Shown here in pieces: positions 17,446 to 25,884 of a DNA stretch of 64,000 nt (within the stretch, counting starts at the first letter, position 1; every line of letters starts with the position of its first letter). A model generated the notes under the pieces. That model worked only from the letters and a program-made list of their open reading frames with translations, did no database searches and was not told the DNA's origin. Origin of the DNA: Streptomyces scopuliridis RB72 (GTDB taxonomy: Bacteria; Actinomycetota; Actinomycetes; Streptomycetales; Streptomycetaceae); contig NZ_JOEI01000005.1 of assembly GCF_000718095.1 (NCBI RefSeq), positions 62,001 through 126,000 on the forward strand. The letters run 5' to 3'. The position numbers and the translations under genes were made by a program.

Positions 17446-18579
17446 GTGGCCACCAGGGCCGACGAGCCTGCGGATCCGGACCGCCCCCGGGCACGCTGGC
17501 CGTCGACCGGCGCCGTACTCCTGTGGGTCGTGGGGCTGACCGCGCTGATCCTCGTGCTCGGCCTGCTGACCGGCACCGGCGTACGCCTGATCGGTCTGGT
17601 CGTCTTTCTCCCCGCGTTCGCGGCCGCCTTCACCACCGTCCGGCAGACCGTGTTCACCGCGTGCTGGTCCGCCGCCGTCATGGCGCTGTCCCTCGTCTAC
17701 CGTCCCGCGCCGAACCGGAGCGACGACATCGTGGCGCTCACGCTCACCGTGGTCTTCGGCGTGCTGAGCGTGCTGGGCTGCCGGTACCGGATCCGGCACG
17801 AGAGCGAGATGCTGCGGCTGCGATCGACCGCCACGGCCATGCAGCGGAGCATCCTCCGGCCGCTTCCGCTGCTCACCGACCAGGTACTGATGGACGGTGT
17901 GTACGAGCCGCTCCAGGAGGACAAACTCGTCGGCGGCGACATCTACGACCTGGCGGCCTCGCCCTATGGCACCCGCGTGCTGATCGGTGACGTCCAGGGC
18001 AAGGGGCTGCCCGCCATAGGCACGGCCTTCGCCGTGATCGGCGCGTTTCGCGAGGCGGCGTACCGCGAGCCGACGCTCTCCGGGCTCGTGGACGCCCTGG
18101 AGGAGGCCGTCGTACGGCACAACGCCATCGCCGCCGAGGCCGATGAGCCGGAACGGTTCGTCACCGCGCTGGTCCTCTGTATCGACGACAGCCCGACGGT
18201 GCGGGCCATCAGTTGCGGACACCCCCGGCCGTATCTCGTCGGACCCGGCGCGACCGTCTCCGTACTCCTCGATGAGGCCGATCTCCCGCTCGGCCTCGGC
18301 TCGCTGGCGCCCGCGCCCCGCACCGTGGGCCGGTTCGACTTCCCCTTCGGTACCACGCTGCTGCTCTGCACGGACGGTCTGACCGAGACGCGCGCCCCCG
18401 ACGGCACGTTCTTCCCGCTGGAGAAGCGTCTCGCCGAGGAGGCGGGGCTGCCACCGACCCGGCTCGCGCGCTTCCTCCACGCGGATTCCCGCGCCTTCTC
18501 CGCCGGGCACCAGCAGGACGACATCGCCGTTCTCGCGCTGTGCCGCGCCCCTGCCTCGGACCGGTCCCCGGCCGTGTGA
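17446..18579 (+). CDS. Membrane-anchored PP2C-type (SpoIIE/RsbU-like) serine phosphatase
   Basis: 377 residues. Three hydrophobic helices (about 22-110) are followed by a PP2C-type catalytic domain with VGGDIYDL (162-169), IGDVQGKGLPA, SCGHPRPYLV, CTDGLTE (about 308) and QQDDIAVLAL. The acidic residues in these motifs bind two Mn/Mg ions. Such enzymes dephosphorylate anti-anti-sigma factors. No anti-sigma partner gene is adjacent, so its target is elsewhere. Start GTG 17446 follows AAGGGAG. Confidence 0.9.
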   Translation: MATRADEPADPDRPRARWPSTGAVLLWVVGLTALILVLGLLTGTGVRLIGLVVFLPAFAAAFTTVRQTVFTACWSAAVMALSLVYRPAPNRSDDIVALTLTVVFGVLSVLGCRYRIRHESEMLRLRSTATAMQRSILRPLPLLTDQVLMDGVYEPLQEDKLVGGDIYDLAASPYGTRVLIGDVQGKGLPAIGTAFAVIGAFREAAYREPTLSGLVDALEEAVVRHNAIAAEADEPERFVTALVLCIDDSPTVRAISCGHPRPYLVGPGATVSVLLDEADLPLGLGSLAPAPRTVGRFDFPFGTTLLLCTDGLTETRAPDGTFFPLEKRLAEEAGLPPTRLARFLHADSRAFSAGHQQDDIAVLALCRAPASDRSPAV

Positions 18580-18601
18580 TGCCGCCCGGCGTCGAGCGCG
18601 G

Positions 18602-19852
18602 TCAGGCCGGCTGGTTGTCCGCCCTCTCGTGCACGGGCCCGGCCGAAGCGACCGCCGCCGTCGTGGATGCCGTCCGCAGGATCCGGGCCGCGCACGCCGC
18701 GATCACGCAGAAGGCCACGGGCAGGAAGAAGGTGAGGTTCAGTGGGAGGAAGTGGGTCATGGGCCCGATGATCGCGGGCCCGGCGAGCATGCCCAGATAG
18801 CCGAGACCGGCGACGCGGGAGACATTCGCTCCGGCGCTCCCCTGGTCCGCGTGGCCCGCGGCGCTGAAGAGCTGGGGTACGGAGCCGGACAGCCCGATAC
18901 CGAAGACCGTCCAGCCGACCAGGGCGAGGGGAATCCAGGGGGAGAGCGCGACGGCCGTCAGCCCGAGCGCCGCCAGGGATGTGCCGTAACGGACGATCGC
19001 GACCGGGCCGAAGCGCGCGGCCACCCGGTCGGTGAGCAGCCGTCCGATCGTCATGGCGGTGGAGAACGCGCCGTAGGCGAGGGCGGCGGTGGCGGCGGGC
19101 GCGCCGAGGACTTCCCGCAGACCGAGCACGCTCCAGTCGTTGGCGACGCCCTCACAGAGCATCAGCATGAAGGCGAGGGCGGCCAGCGCCCAGATGCGCG
19201 AGGGCGTCTTCCCGCGCGGGGCCGGCTGGTCCGCCGGGGACGGCTGCCGCCCGGCGCCGGCCTCGTCGGTCGTGGCCTCCGGGGCGCCCGCGGGCTCGGG
19301 CCGCAGCAGGGCGGGGGTGAAGAGTACGGTGACGGCCAGCCCGAAGACACTGACCGAGGTGAGGGTCAGCGCCGCGCTCCAGTTCCAGCTGAGCGTCCGG
19401 GCACCGACCAGCGCGGCCAGCACCCCGCCGACCGAGAAGAAGGCGTGGAAGGCGGACATGACGGGCCGTTCGTAACCGCGTTCGACCTGGACGGCATGGG
19501 TGTTCATGCTGACGTCCAGACAGCCGTTGCCGAAGCCGAACACCAGCAGGGCCACGGCCAGCGTCCATGCCTCGGTGGCGAGTCCGGGCAGGATCAGCGC
19601 GGCGCTGCACAGCGCCGCGCTGGCGGGCACCACCTTGCGCGCGCCGAGGCGGTCGGTGAGCGGCCCGACCAGCTGCATTCCCGCGAACGCGCCACCGCCG
19701 AGCAGCAGCAGAAGCCAGCCGAGCACGGCATGGCTGATCCCCACGCGGTGCTCCACCGTCGGGATGTGGACGACCCACATGCCCATCACGAACCCATTGA
19801 GGGTGAAGAAGCCGAAGGTGGCGATCCGGGCGGCGCGCAGTGATCTCTCCAT
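18602..19852 (-). CDS. MFS transporter
   Basis: 416 residues, about 12 membrane helices with a charged central loop of about 40 residues (residues about 185-225). GPLTDRLGARKV is the MFS A-motif after helix 2. The segment GNGCLDVSMNTHAVQVERGYERPVMSAFHAFFS (quoted in part: GNGCLDVSMN, MSAFHAFFS) is typical of sugar-type MFS relatives of the FucP/YbjJ group. I chose ATG 19852 because GGAGAG precedes it; the ATG 15 bp upstream is its duplicated copy and lacks a ribosome site. It is divergent from a DeoR regulator, probably its repressor. Confidence 0.85.
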   Translation of the reverse strand: MERSLRAARIATFGFFTLNGFVMGMWVVHIPTVEHRVGISHAVLGWLLLLLGGGAFAGMQLVGPLTDRLGARKVVPASAALCSAALILPGLATEAWTLAVALLVFGFGNGCLDVSMNTHAVQVERGYERPVMSAFHAFFSVGGVLAALVGARTLSWNWSAALTLTSVSVFGLAVTVLFTPALLRPEPAGAPEATTDEAGAGRQPSPADQPAPRGKTPSRIWALAALAFMLMLCEGVANDWSVLGLREVLGAPAATAALAYGAFSTAMTIGRLLTDRVAARFGPVAIVRYGTSLAALGLTAVALSPWIPLALVGWTVFGIGLSGSVPQLFSAAGHADQGSAGANVSRVAGLGYLGMLAGPAIIGPMTHFLPLNLTFFLPVAFCVIAACAARILRTASTTAAVASAGPVHERADNQPA

Positions 19853-19870
19853 GCGTGATCTCTCCATGCG
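19841..19870 (-). repeat. Perfect 15-bp tandem duplication at the MFS start
   Basis: TGATCTCTCCATGCG occurs twice in direct succession (19841-19855 and 19856-19870). On the gene strand each copy holds ATGGAGAGA, so the duplication creates two in-frame ATG codons, the upstream copy providing the ribosome site for the downstream ATG. Confidence 0.9.
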
Positions 19871-19941
19871 AGCGAACATAGCAAACACAAATTGCGTTCG
19901 AAAGATTGCCCAACGATCGCCGAACGTGTTCAATGTGCGCT

Positions 19942-20700
19942 ATGGCGAGCACAGAGCGACTGAGGCGGATCACCGATGCCGTGCGTGAGGCCGGGCAGCT
20001 GAGCGTGGCCGAACTGGCGGAGCTCACCGGAGCGTCGGAGATGACCATCCGCCGCGATCTGGAGGCCCTGGGCGCCCAGGGAGTGCTGGAGCGCTACCGC
20101 GGCGGTGCCAGAAGCCTGCTGCTGCGGGGCGAGGAGCCGCCCTTCGCGCTCCGGGCGCGCGAGGAGACGGAGACGAAGCGGCGCATCGCCACCGCCGTCG
20201 CCGGACTGATCGCCGACGGGGAGTCGGTGCTCATCGACAGCGGCACGACCTGTCTGGAGGTCGCACGCGCCCTGGAGCACCGCAGGCTGACCGTCATGCC
20301 GCTCTCGCTGCACGCCGCGAACGCGCTGACCAGCGCCCCCCAGCTGAAACTGCTGCTGCCCGGCGGTGAACCGCGCCCGGGTGAGCTGGCGTTGACCGGC
20401 CCGCTCACCGAGGCGTCCCTCGCCGCGCTGCGCTTCGACACCGCCGTCCTCGGCTGCTGCGGGCTCAACTCCAGGGACGGTCTGACCGCGTACGACCTGG
20501 CCGACGCCGCGGTCAAGCGCGCCGCGATCGCCTCCGCCCGCCGGGTGATCGCCGTGGCGGAGTCCGCCAAGTTCTCCCGTACGGCGCTCGCCTTCGTCGC
20601 GCCGGTCTCCGCGCTCGACGCCATCGTGACGGACGAGGGGGCCCCGGAGGAGGAGACCGGCGCGATGGCCGCGGCCGGCGTGGTCGTACGGACGGTATGA
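19942..20700 (+). CDS. DeoR-family transcriptional regulator
   Basis: 252 residues. An N-terminal winged helix (residues about 5-58: LRRITDAVREAGQLSVAELA, then GASEMTIRRDLEALG) is the standard DeoR HTH. The C-terminal DeoRC domain includes LIDSGTTCLEVARAL and the FDTAVLGCCGLN core, which senses phosphorylated sugars. The ATG at 19942 lies in unusually AT-rich DNA with no clear ribosome site. The 89-bp divergent gap with the MFS gene is the lowest-GC stretch nearby and should hold both promoters. A GAAC-GT-GTTC element lies at 19922-19931. Confidence 0.88.
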   Translation: MASTERLRRITDAVREAGQLSVAELAELTGASEMTIRRDLEALGAQGVLERYRGGARSLLLRGEEPPFALRAREETETKRRIATAVAGLIADGESVLIDSGTTCLEVARALEHRRLTVMPLSLHAANALTSAPQLKLLLPGGEPRPGELALTGPLTEASLAALRFDTAVLGCCGLNSRDGLTAYDLADAAVKRAAIASARRVIAVAESAKFSRTALAFVAPVSALDAIVTDEGAPEEETGAMAAAGVVVRTV

Positions 20701-20750
20701 GCGCCAGGAGCAGGTGAGGACCCCCGCCGCCGGATCTCGGCCCGGACACC

Positions 20751-21653
20751 CTAGAGCTGCCTGAGGTGATCGCGCAGGCCGCGGGCGACGTGCGCCATGA
20801 GGGCGTCGGCGCCGGGTTGGGTACTGGCCGGGACGAGTGACTCGGTGAGGACGGCGATGGCGAAGGCCTGGCCGTCGGAGTGCTCGACCACACCGATCTC
20901 ATGGCGGAGATTGAGCAGGGTGCCGGTCTTGGAGGACCAGGTGGTGGCGTCGGAGCTGAAGTCCGGGGTGAGCCGGTGCCGCAGCACGTTGTGGGTCATG
21001 AGACCGCGCACGCGCTCGGCCGCTTCGGGGTGGATCGCCGAAGGTGTCCACAGGGCCTGGAGCAGTTCGACATAGGCGCGTGCGCTGCCGGTGTTCGCGC
21101 GGGTGGTGTCGAGCTGCGGCACCCGGTGTCCCCGGCCGCTGGTGCCTGCGTCGATGGCGAGGGCGTGGGCGAGATGGGCCTCGGCGGCGTCGAAGCGTTC
21201 CGCGGGAGTGTCGGACAGTTCGAGCATGCCGTGCCGGACGGTGAGGCCGCGGAGGCCGAGCTCGTGGAGGATGTCGGCGACCTGGGCGGGCGGGGTGAGG
21301 TCGAACAGCGCGTCGGCGGCCGTTCCGTCACTCACGCAGGTGCTCAGATAGAGCAGGTCGTCGATCGCGATCCGGGTGGGGTGGCGGAATCGGCTCAGCC
21401 CGGTGGGGCCGGGTGTGGTGATCCGCCCGGGTTGTACGTCGAGCATCGTCGCCCCGTCGAGCTCGCCCCGTCGGATGCGTTCCGCCGTCGCCAGCGCGAG
21501 CGGGACCTTGACCAGGGAGGCGGCGGGCAGTTGCGTGTCCGGGTCGATCCCCAGCTCTTCTCCCGTATGCAGATCCCGCACGAGCAGGCAGCCGTGCAGA
21601 CCGCCTTCGCGCAGCTGCCGGCGCATGTCGCCGAGCAGTGCCTCGGTGTTCAT
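20751..21653 (-). CDS. blaB: BlaB-like serine-enzyme regulator of beta-lactamase
   Basis: 300 residues with class A beta-lactamase architecture but no signal peptide: SLVK (45-48), SDG (107-109, in place of SDN) and KTG (241-243). A Glu166-type motif is not evident. In Streptomyces cacaoi the beta-lactamase gene blaL is controlled by divergent blaA (LysR) and blaB (a serine beta-lactamase-like protein); gene order and character here match. Its ATG overlaps the LysR stop (ATGA), so it is co-translated with it. It probably acts in the cytoplasm as a cofactor of induction rather than as an enzyme. Confidence 0.75.
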   Translation of the reverse strand: MNTEALLGDMRRQLREGGLHGCLLVRDLHTGEELGIDPDTQLPAASLVKVPLALATAERIRRGELDGATMLDVQPGRITTPGPTGLSRFRHPTRIAIDDLLYLSTCVSDGTAADALFDLTPPAQVADILHELGLRGLTVRHGMLELSDTPAERFDAAEAHLAHALAIDAGTSGRGHRVPQLDTTRANTGSARAYVELLQALWTPSAIHPEAAERVRGLMTHNVLRHRLTPDFSSDATTWSSKTGTLLNLRHEIGVVEHSDGQAFAIAVLTESLVPASTQPGADALMAHVARGLRDHLRQL

Positions 21654-22579
21654 GCCGCCGCCCCTCCCGAGGTGCCCGCCCGGGTGTCCGCGCCGAGGAG
21701 GCGGGCGAGGGCGTCGCCCAGCCGCGCTTCGATGTGCTGTGGATTGCCGTCCGCGGCGGCGGCGAGGGCGAACCCCCGGCTGAGGGTGATCTCCCCGATG
21801 GGCCGCCAGTTCAGGGCGAGTTCCCCGGCCTGTGCGGGGGAACACAGCAACACGTCGCGGGTGCAGAGGACTTCCGCCGCGGCGGTCGTCAGGTCGGCCG
21901 CGGCGACGAGCTGGGCGGGCCGCAGACCCACCGCGTCGCGCAGACGCGTCAGCGGGTCACGGATGTGCGGCACATCGTCCTCCGGCTGGATCCAGATACG
22001 GCGGGCCGGGCGGGGCGAGGCCCGCCCCATCCGCAGCGTCTCGACGTACACGCGCTTGATGCCGGGATCCTGGGCACCGGCGAGCCCGAGCGGAACGGAC
22101 CACGTCGCCTCGTCCGCGGGCACCGCGAGCACGGCTGCACGCACCTGCTGGGCGTGGATGAGTTCCCTGCGCTCCGCCGGCGCCGCGACGCGGAGATCGA
22201 GCGTGACACCGTGCCCCCGCGCCTCGGCGACGAGACGGGCGAGACCGGCCGTGGAGCAGATGCCGGGCACCGCGAGCCGCCAGGGTTTGCGTTTGACGGC
22301 CGCTGCCTCGTTCAGCAGCACCTCGGCGGTCTGTACGAGCTGTCTGGCCGCCGGGAGCATGTCCCGGCCGAAGGGGGTCAGGACGGCCCGCCGCGATGTG
22401 CGCTCGAACAGCTGCTCACCGAAGCGTTCCTCCAGGGCGGCGACGCGACGGCTGGCCACCGACTGGGACATCCGGGCCTCGGCCGCTCCGACGGTGAAAC
22501 TTCCGTGCTCGCTGACGCTGACGAACGCGCGACACGCTCCCACCAGATCCACAGCCCGCACTCTATGCCAGATCGGCAT
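21650..22579 (-). CDS. blaA: LysR-family activator of the divergent beta-lactamase (BlaA-like)
   Basis: 309 residues from ATG 22579. The N-terminal winged helix reads AFVSVSEHGSFTVGAAEARM, SQSVASRRVAALEERFG, LFERTSRRAVLTPFG, which is the LysR pattern. The effector domain is shorter in conserved motifs, as usual. It is divergent from blaL and coupled to the blaB-like gene, reproducing the known blaL-blaA-blaB order. The exact start is uncertain: in-frame ATGs at 22591 and 22609 also lack a good ribosome site. Confidence 0.78.
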   Translation of the reverse strand: MPIWHRVRAVDLVGACRAFVSVSEHGSFTVGAAEARMSQSVASRRVAALEERFGEQLFERTSRRAVLTPFGRDMLPAARQLVQTAEVLLNEAAAVKRKPWRLAVPGICSTAGLARLVAEARGHGVTLDLRVAAPAERRELIHAQQVRAAVLAVPADEATWSVPLGLAGAQDPGIKRVYVETLRMGRASPRPARRIWIQPEDDVPHIRDPLTRLRDAVGLRPAQLVAAADLTTAAAEVLCTRDVLLCSPAQAGELALNWRPIGEITLSRGFALAAAADGNPQHIEARLGDALARLLGADTRAGTSGGAAA

Positions 22580-22661
22580 GGAACAGCGCATGAACGTATT
22601 GGACCGCATGGCAACCCGGAGGTGAGGGTGGTCCCGGCACTGATGACCACCACCACGTACC

Positions 22662-22711
22662 GGGATGGGGCCGTGTCACCCCATCCCCCATGCGCCCCGC
22701 GTGCGGGGTGC
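22662..22711 (+). promoter_or_regulatory. Two tandem hairpins in the blaL leader
   Basis: GGGATGGGG (22662-22670) pairs exactly with CCCCATCCC (22679-22687) around an 8-nt loop. It is followed at once by GCGCCCC/GGGGTGC (22692-22711, one G-U pair). The second hairpin ends 5 nt before the GGAGG of blaL. They could limit transcription or translation of blaL, or the first could be a protein site. Confidence 0.45.
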
Positions 22712-22728
22712 CCCCGGAGGTTTGGACC

Positions 22729-23676
22729 ATGCAGCACAGCCGTGCCCGGCGCGCCGTTCTCGGTGCGCTCGCCACACTCGCCCTTGTCCCGCTCGTGGCC
22801 TGCGGCCAAGGCGAGTCCGCGGCCTCGTCGTCTCCGTCCGCCCCAGCGTCCGCGTCCGCCACGACGACACAGTCGAGCGCGGCGACGAAGCCGTTCGCCG
22901 GCGGGTTGCATGAGCTTGAGCGCAAGTTCGACGCGCGGCTGGGCGTCTACGCCGTCGACACCGGCACCGGGCGCGAGGTGGCGTACAACGACGGCGAGCG
23001 GTTCCCCTACGCCTCCACCTTCAAGGCGCTGGCCGCCGGCGCCGTGCTGCGGAAGTACTCACTGAGCGGGATGGACCGGGTGATCACGTACTCCAAGGAC
23101 GATCTGATCGCCAACTCTCCCGTGACCGAGAAGCACGTCGAGACCGGGATGACCCTGAAGGAGCTGTGTGACGCCACCGTCCGCTTCAGCGACAACACCG
23201 CGGCGAACCTGCTGTTCGACCACGCACTCGGCGGGCCCAAGGGGCTCGAAGCCGTACTCAGGGAGATCGGCGACGACGTCACCCTGATGGAACGCCGCGA
23301 GCCCGAACTCAGCCGATGGGTCCCGGGCGACACGCGGGACACGAGCACACCGCGGGCGCTGGTCGAGGATCTGCGCGCGTTCGTTCTCGGAGACGTCCTC
23401 GGCAAGGCCGAACGCGCCCAGCTCACCGAGTGGCTGCGGACCAACACCACCGGGGACGCGCTCATCAGGGCCGGAGTGCCCAAGGGCTGGGTGGTCGGCG
23501 ACAAGACCGGGACCGGCAGCTACCACGGCGCCCGCAACGACATCGCCGTGGTGTGGCCCCCCGACAGCGCCCCCATCGTCATGGCGATCATGTCGAACCG
23601 CCCCGACAAGGACGCCGAACACGACGACGAACTGATCGCGGAAGCGGCCTCCGTGGTCGCCGACGCGCTGTCGTAG
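22729..23676 (+). CDS. blaL: Class A beta-lactamase (lipoprotein type)
   Basis: 315 residues. The signal ends in a lipobox LVAC with Cys25, so the enzyme is probably a membrane-tethered lipoprotein, though partly released forms are known. A Ser/Ala linker precedes the catalytic domain: STFK (96-99, nucleophile Ser96), SDN (154-156), the EPEL glutamate (Glu191, equivalent to Glu166) and KTG (259-261). All active-site motifs are intact. It hydrolyses penicillins or related beta-lactams. GGAGG stands 9 nt before the ATG. It is controlled by the adjacent LysR/BlaB-like genes. Confidence 0.93.
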   Translation: MQHSRARRAVLGALATLALVPLVACGQGESAASSSPSAPASASATTTQSSAATKPFAGGLHELERKFDARLGVYAVDTGTGREVAYNDGERFPYASTFKALAAGAVLRKYSLSGMDRVITYSKDDLIANSPVTEKHVETGMTLKELCDATVRFSDNTAANLLFDHALGGPKGLEAVLREIGDDVTLMERREPELSRWVPGDTRDTSTPRALVEDLRAFVLGDVLGKAERAQLTEWLRTNTTGDALIRAGVPKGWVVGDKTGTGSYHGARNDIAVVWPPDSAPIVMAIMSNRPDKDAEHDDELIAEAASVVADALS

Positions 23677-23721
23677 CGAAGACACGCGCCGGCGGTGCGG
23701 TACGGGGAACACGGCCCAGAC

Positions 23722-23743
23722 GTTAACCGCGCGCTAACCGGCT
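23722..23743 (+). promoter_or_regulatory. Two 11-bp direct repeats (PhoP/OmpR-type box) before the lipoprotein-ABC operon
   Basis: GTTAACCGCGC and GCTAACCGGCT follow each other with an 11-nt period, the helical spacing used by OmpR/PhoB-type regulators. They resemble the Streptomyces PHO box unit GTTCACC. A possible -10 element TAGCGT lies at 23772-23777, so the repeats sit just above the -35 position, as expected for an activator site. Confidence 0.4.
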
Positions 23744-23834
23744 GAGGGGCGGGCGCTGGGCACGGCGTTTCTAGCGTCGGGGAAGAGGCGGTATTCCGGC
23801 CGGCTCGTTCCGATCCCTGCGCAGAGGTGTCACC

Positions 23835-24443
23835 ATGCGTCGTACCTTGTCCGCCGCGCTGACCGGTCTGATGGTCCTGACCGGAGCCGTGGCGTGTTCC
23901 ACCTCCTCCGGCTCCGGAGCCGGTTCCGGTTCGTCATCCTCCTCGTCGGCGGCTGCCCCGGCGCCCGAGTCGAATCCGGCGGGCGACATCCCCGACAACC
24001 AGGTGTACGTGGCCTGGTCACCGTCGGGCGGCGGGTTCTCCGTGAAGGTGCCCGAGGGCTGGGCGCGCCAGGCCGCCGGGCGGGCCACGGTCTTCAGCGA
24101 CAAGTTCAACAGCGTCCGCGTCGAGCCGTCGCCGGCCGCCCAGGCGCCGACCGCTCAGTCCGTGCGCTCGGTCGACCTCCCCGCCGTCGAACGGTCCGCG
24201 AAGAACGTGAAGGTGGGCAAGGTCAGCACGGTGAAGCGGCAGGGCGGCGACGCCGTACTCGCCACGTACCGCGCGGACTCGGCCCCCGACGGGGTGACCG
24301 GCAAGAGCGTCCAGCAGGACGTGGAGCGGTATGTCTTCTGGAAGAACGGCACCCAGGTCGTCCTGACCCTGTCCGGCGCCGTGGGAGCGGACAACGTGGA
24401 CCCCTGGCGTACCGTCACGGACTCCTTCCGGTGGACGCGATGA
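23835..24443 (+). CDS. Secreted lipoprotein of unknown function, first gene of an ABC operon
   Basis: 202 residues. Signal with lipobox GAVAC (Cys21), a Ser/Gly/Ala linker, then a compact domain with GGGFSVKVPEGWARQ, FSDKFNSVRVE and a final WRTVTDSFRW. The beta-rich domain resembles PsbP-like or lipoprotein LpqN-type folds (impression only). The stop overlaps the ATPase start (ATGA), so it is a component or sensor of the downstream ABC system, placed outside the membrane. Confidence 0.75.
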   Translation: MRRTLSAALTGLMVLTGAVACSTSSGSGAGSGSSSSSSAAAPAPESNPAGDIPDNQVYVAWSPSGGGFSVKVPEGWARQAAGRATVFSDKFNSVRVEPSPAAQAPTAQSVRSVDLPAVERSAKNVKVGKVSTVKRQGGDAVLATYRADSAPDGVTGKSVQQDVERYVFWKNGTQVVLTLSGAVGADNVDPWRTVTDSFRWTR

Positions 24444-25102
24444 CCGCCTCGCTCAGCGCGGACTCCCTGTACCGGTTCTTCCGGGCGGGCGAGGAGGAGA
24501 CGTTCGCGCTCCAGGGCGTCGGGCTGGAGGTGGCGAAGGGCGAGATCGTCGCGGTGACCGGGCCTTCCGGCTCGGGCAAGACGACGCTGCTGAGCTGTCT
24601 GGCCGGGCTGGACGAACCCGACGGCGGCATGGTGCGCGTGGCCGGCCGGCCGCTGTCCCACCAGCGGGAACATCTGCGCAGCCGCATCCGGGCACAACAC
24701 ATCGGAGTGCTGTTCCAGTCCGGCAATCTGCTGGACCACCTCACCGTCGCCGACAACGTACGGCTCGTCCAGCGGCTCTCGCACGTACCGGACCGCGGCC
24801 GGGGACAGGACCTGCTGCGGCAGATGGGGATCGACCGACGTGCGGGCGCGCTGCCCCGGCAGCTGTCCGGCGGGGAGGCCGCGCGCGCCGGTCTGGCCGT
24901 GGCTCTGGCCAACGATCCGGCCGTCGTCCTCGCGGACGAGCCCACCGGCGAGGTCGACGCGGAGACCGAGCGGCGGATTCTCACGCTGCTGCGTGAACGG
25001 GCCGCCACGGGGACGTCCATGGTGGTCGTCACCCACTCGCGGGAGGTGGCCGCCGTCGCCGACCGGGTGCTGCGGCTGCGGGACGGACGGTGGGTGGCAT
25101 GA
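24440..25102 (+). CDS. ABC transporter ATP-binding protein (MacB/LolD type), copy 1
   Basis: 220 residues. Walker A GPSGSGKTT (41-49), Q-loop LFQSGNLLDHLTV, signature LSGGEAARAGL, Walker B VVLADEPTGEVD and the switch His in VVTHSRE. It is of the LolD/MacB subfamily that drives mechanotransmission permeases of the FtsX kind. It is coupled by ATGA to the lipoprotein before it and to a second ATPase after it. Confidence 0.92.
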   Translation: MTASLSADSLYRFFRAGEEETFALQGVGLEVAKGEIVAVTGPSGSGKTTLLSCLAGLDEPDGGMVRVAGRPLSHQREHLRSRIRAQHIGVLFQSGNLLDHLTVADNVRLVQRLSHVPDRGRGQDLLRQMGIDRRAGALPRQLSGGEAARAGLAVALANDPAVVLADEPTGEVDAETERRILTLLRERAATGTSMVVVTHSREVAAVADRVLRLRDGRWVA

Positions 25103-25884
25103 CGGCGAACGGGACAGAGACGGTAACGCCCGGCGGAGAGCAGCTGGTCGTCTGCACGGACGCGGCGCGTACGTACGGTACGGGCCCCGGCGCGGTGGTC
25201 GCCGTGCACGGCGCGAGCTGCGCGGTCACCGCGGGCGCCGGGATCGCCGTGGTCGGGCCCTCCGGCTCGGGCAAGTCGACGCTGCTGCATCTGATGGCGG
25301 GTCTGGACCGGCCGACGGCCGGCCGGGTCGCGCATCCCGGTCTGCCCGAGGGGTCCCTCCCCCGGCATATCGGTGTCGTCTTCCAGGGTCCGAGTCTGCT
25401 GCCGCCGCTCACGGCGGTGGAGAACGTCGCCCTGCCGCTGCGCATCGACGGTGTGGCGCAGGCCGAGGCGGACGCGCGCGCCTTCGCGGCGCTGGAGGAG
25501 CTGGGGCTCGAAGCGCTGGCGTCGAAACTGCCGGACGAACTGTCGGCGGGCCAGGCCCAACGGGTCGCGGTGGCCCGGGTGCTGGCGCGCCGGCCGCGGC
25601 TGATCCTCGCGGACGAGCCGACCGGGCAGCTGGACCGGGAGAGCGCCGGACAGGTGATGGGGGTGCTGCTCGCGGCCGCCGCCACGCTCGGCGCGGCCGT
25701 GCTGGTCAGCACACACGACATGCGGGTGGCCGACGCGCTGCCCACCCGCTGGTCCATGGCCGACGGGCGCCTGGTGCTCCCGGACGGCACGGCCGAGGAA
25801 GACCGGGCCGAGGAAGACCGGGCCGAAGAGCGCCTGGCCGGGAAACGCCGGGCCGGGGAACGTCAGGAGCGTGAGGCACGATGA
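25099..25884 (+). CDS. ABC transporter ATP-binding protein, copy 2, with charged repeat tail
   Basis: 261 residues. Walker A GPSGSGKST (53-61), Q-loop FQGPSLLPPLTA, signature LSAGQAQR, Walker B LILADEPTGQLD and switch His in VSTHDMR. The C-terminus is a highly charged tail made of repeated EEDRAEEDRAEER-like units, encoded by tandem GACCGGGCCGAGGAA-type DNA. The two unlike ATPases plus one large permease suggest a heterodimeric motor. The stop overlaps the permease start by ATGA. Confidence 0.92.
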   Translation: MTANGTETVTPGGEQLVVCTDAARTYGTGPGAVVAVHGASCAVTAGAGIAVVGPSGSGKSTLLHLMAGLDRPTAGRVAHPGLPEGSLPRHIGVVFQGPSLLPPLTAVENVALPLRIDGVAQAEADARAFAALEELGLEALASKLPDELSAGQAQRVAVARVLARRPRLILADEPTGQLDRESAGQVMGVLLAAAATLGAAVLVSTHDMRVADALPTRWSMADGRLVLPDGTAEEDRAEEDRAEERLAGKRRAGERQEREAR

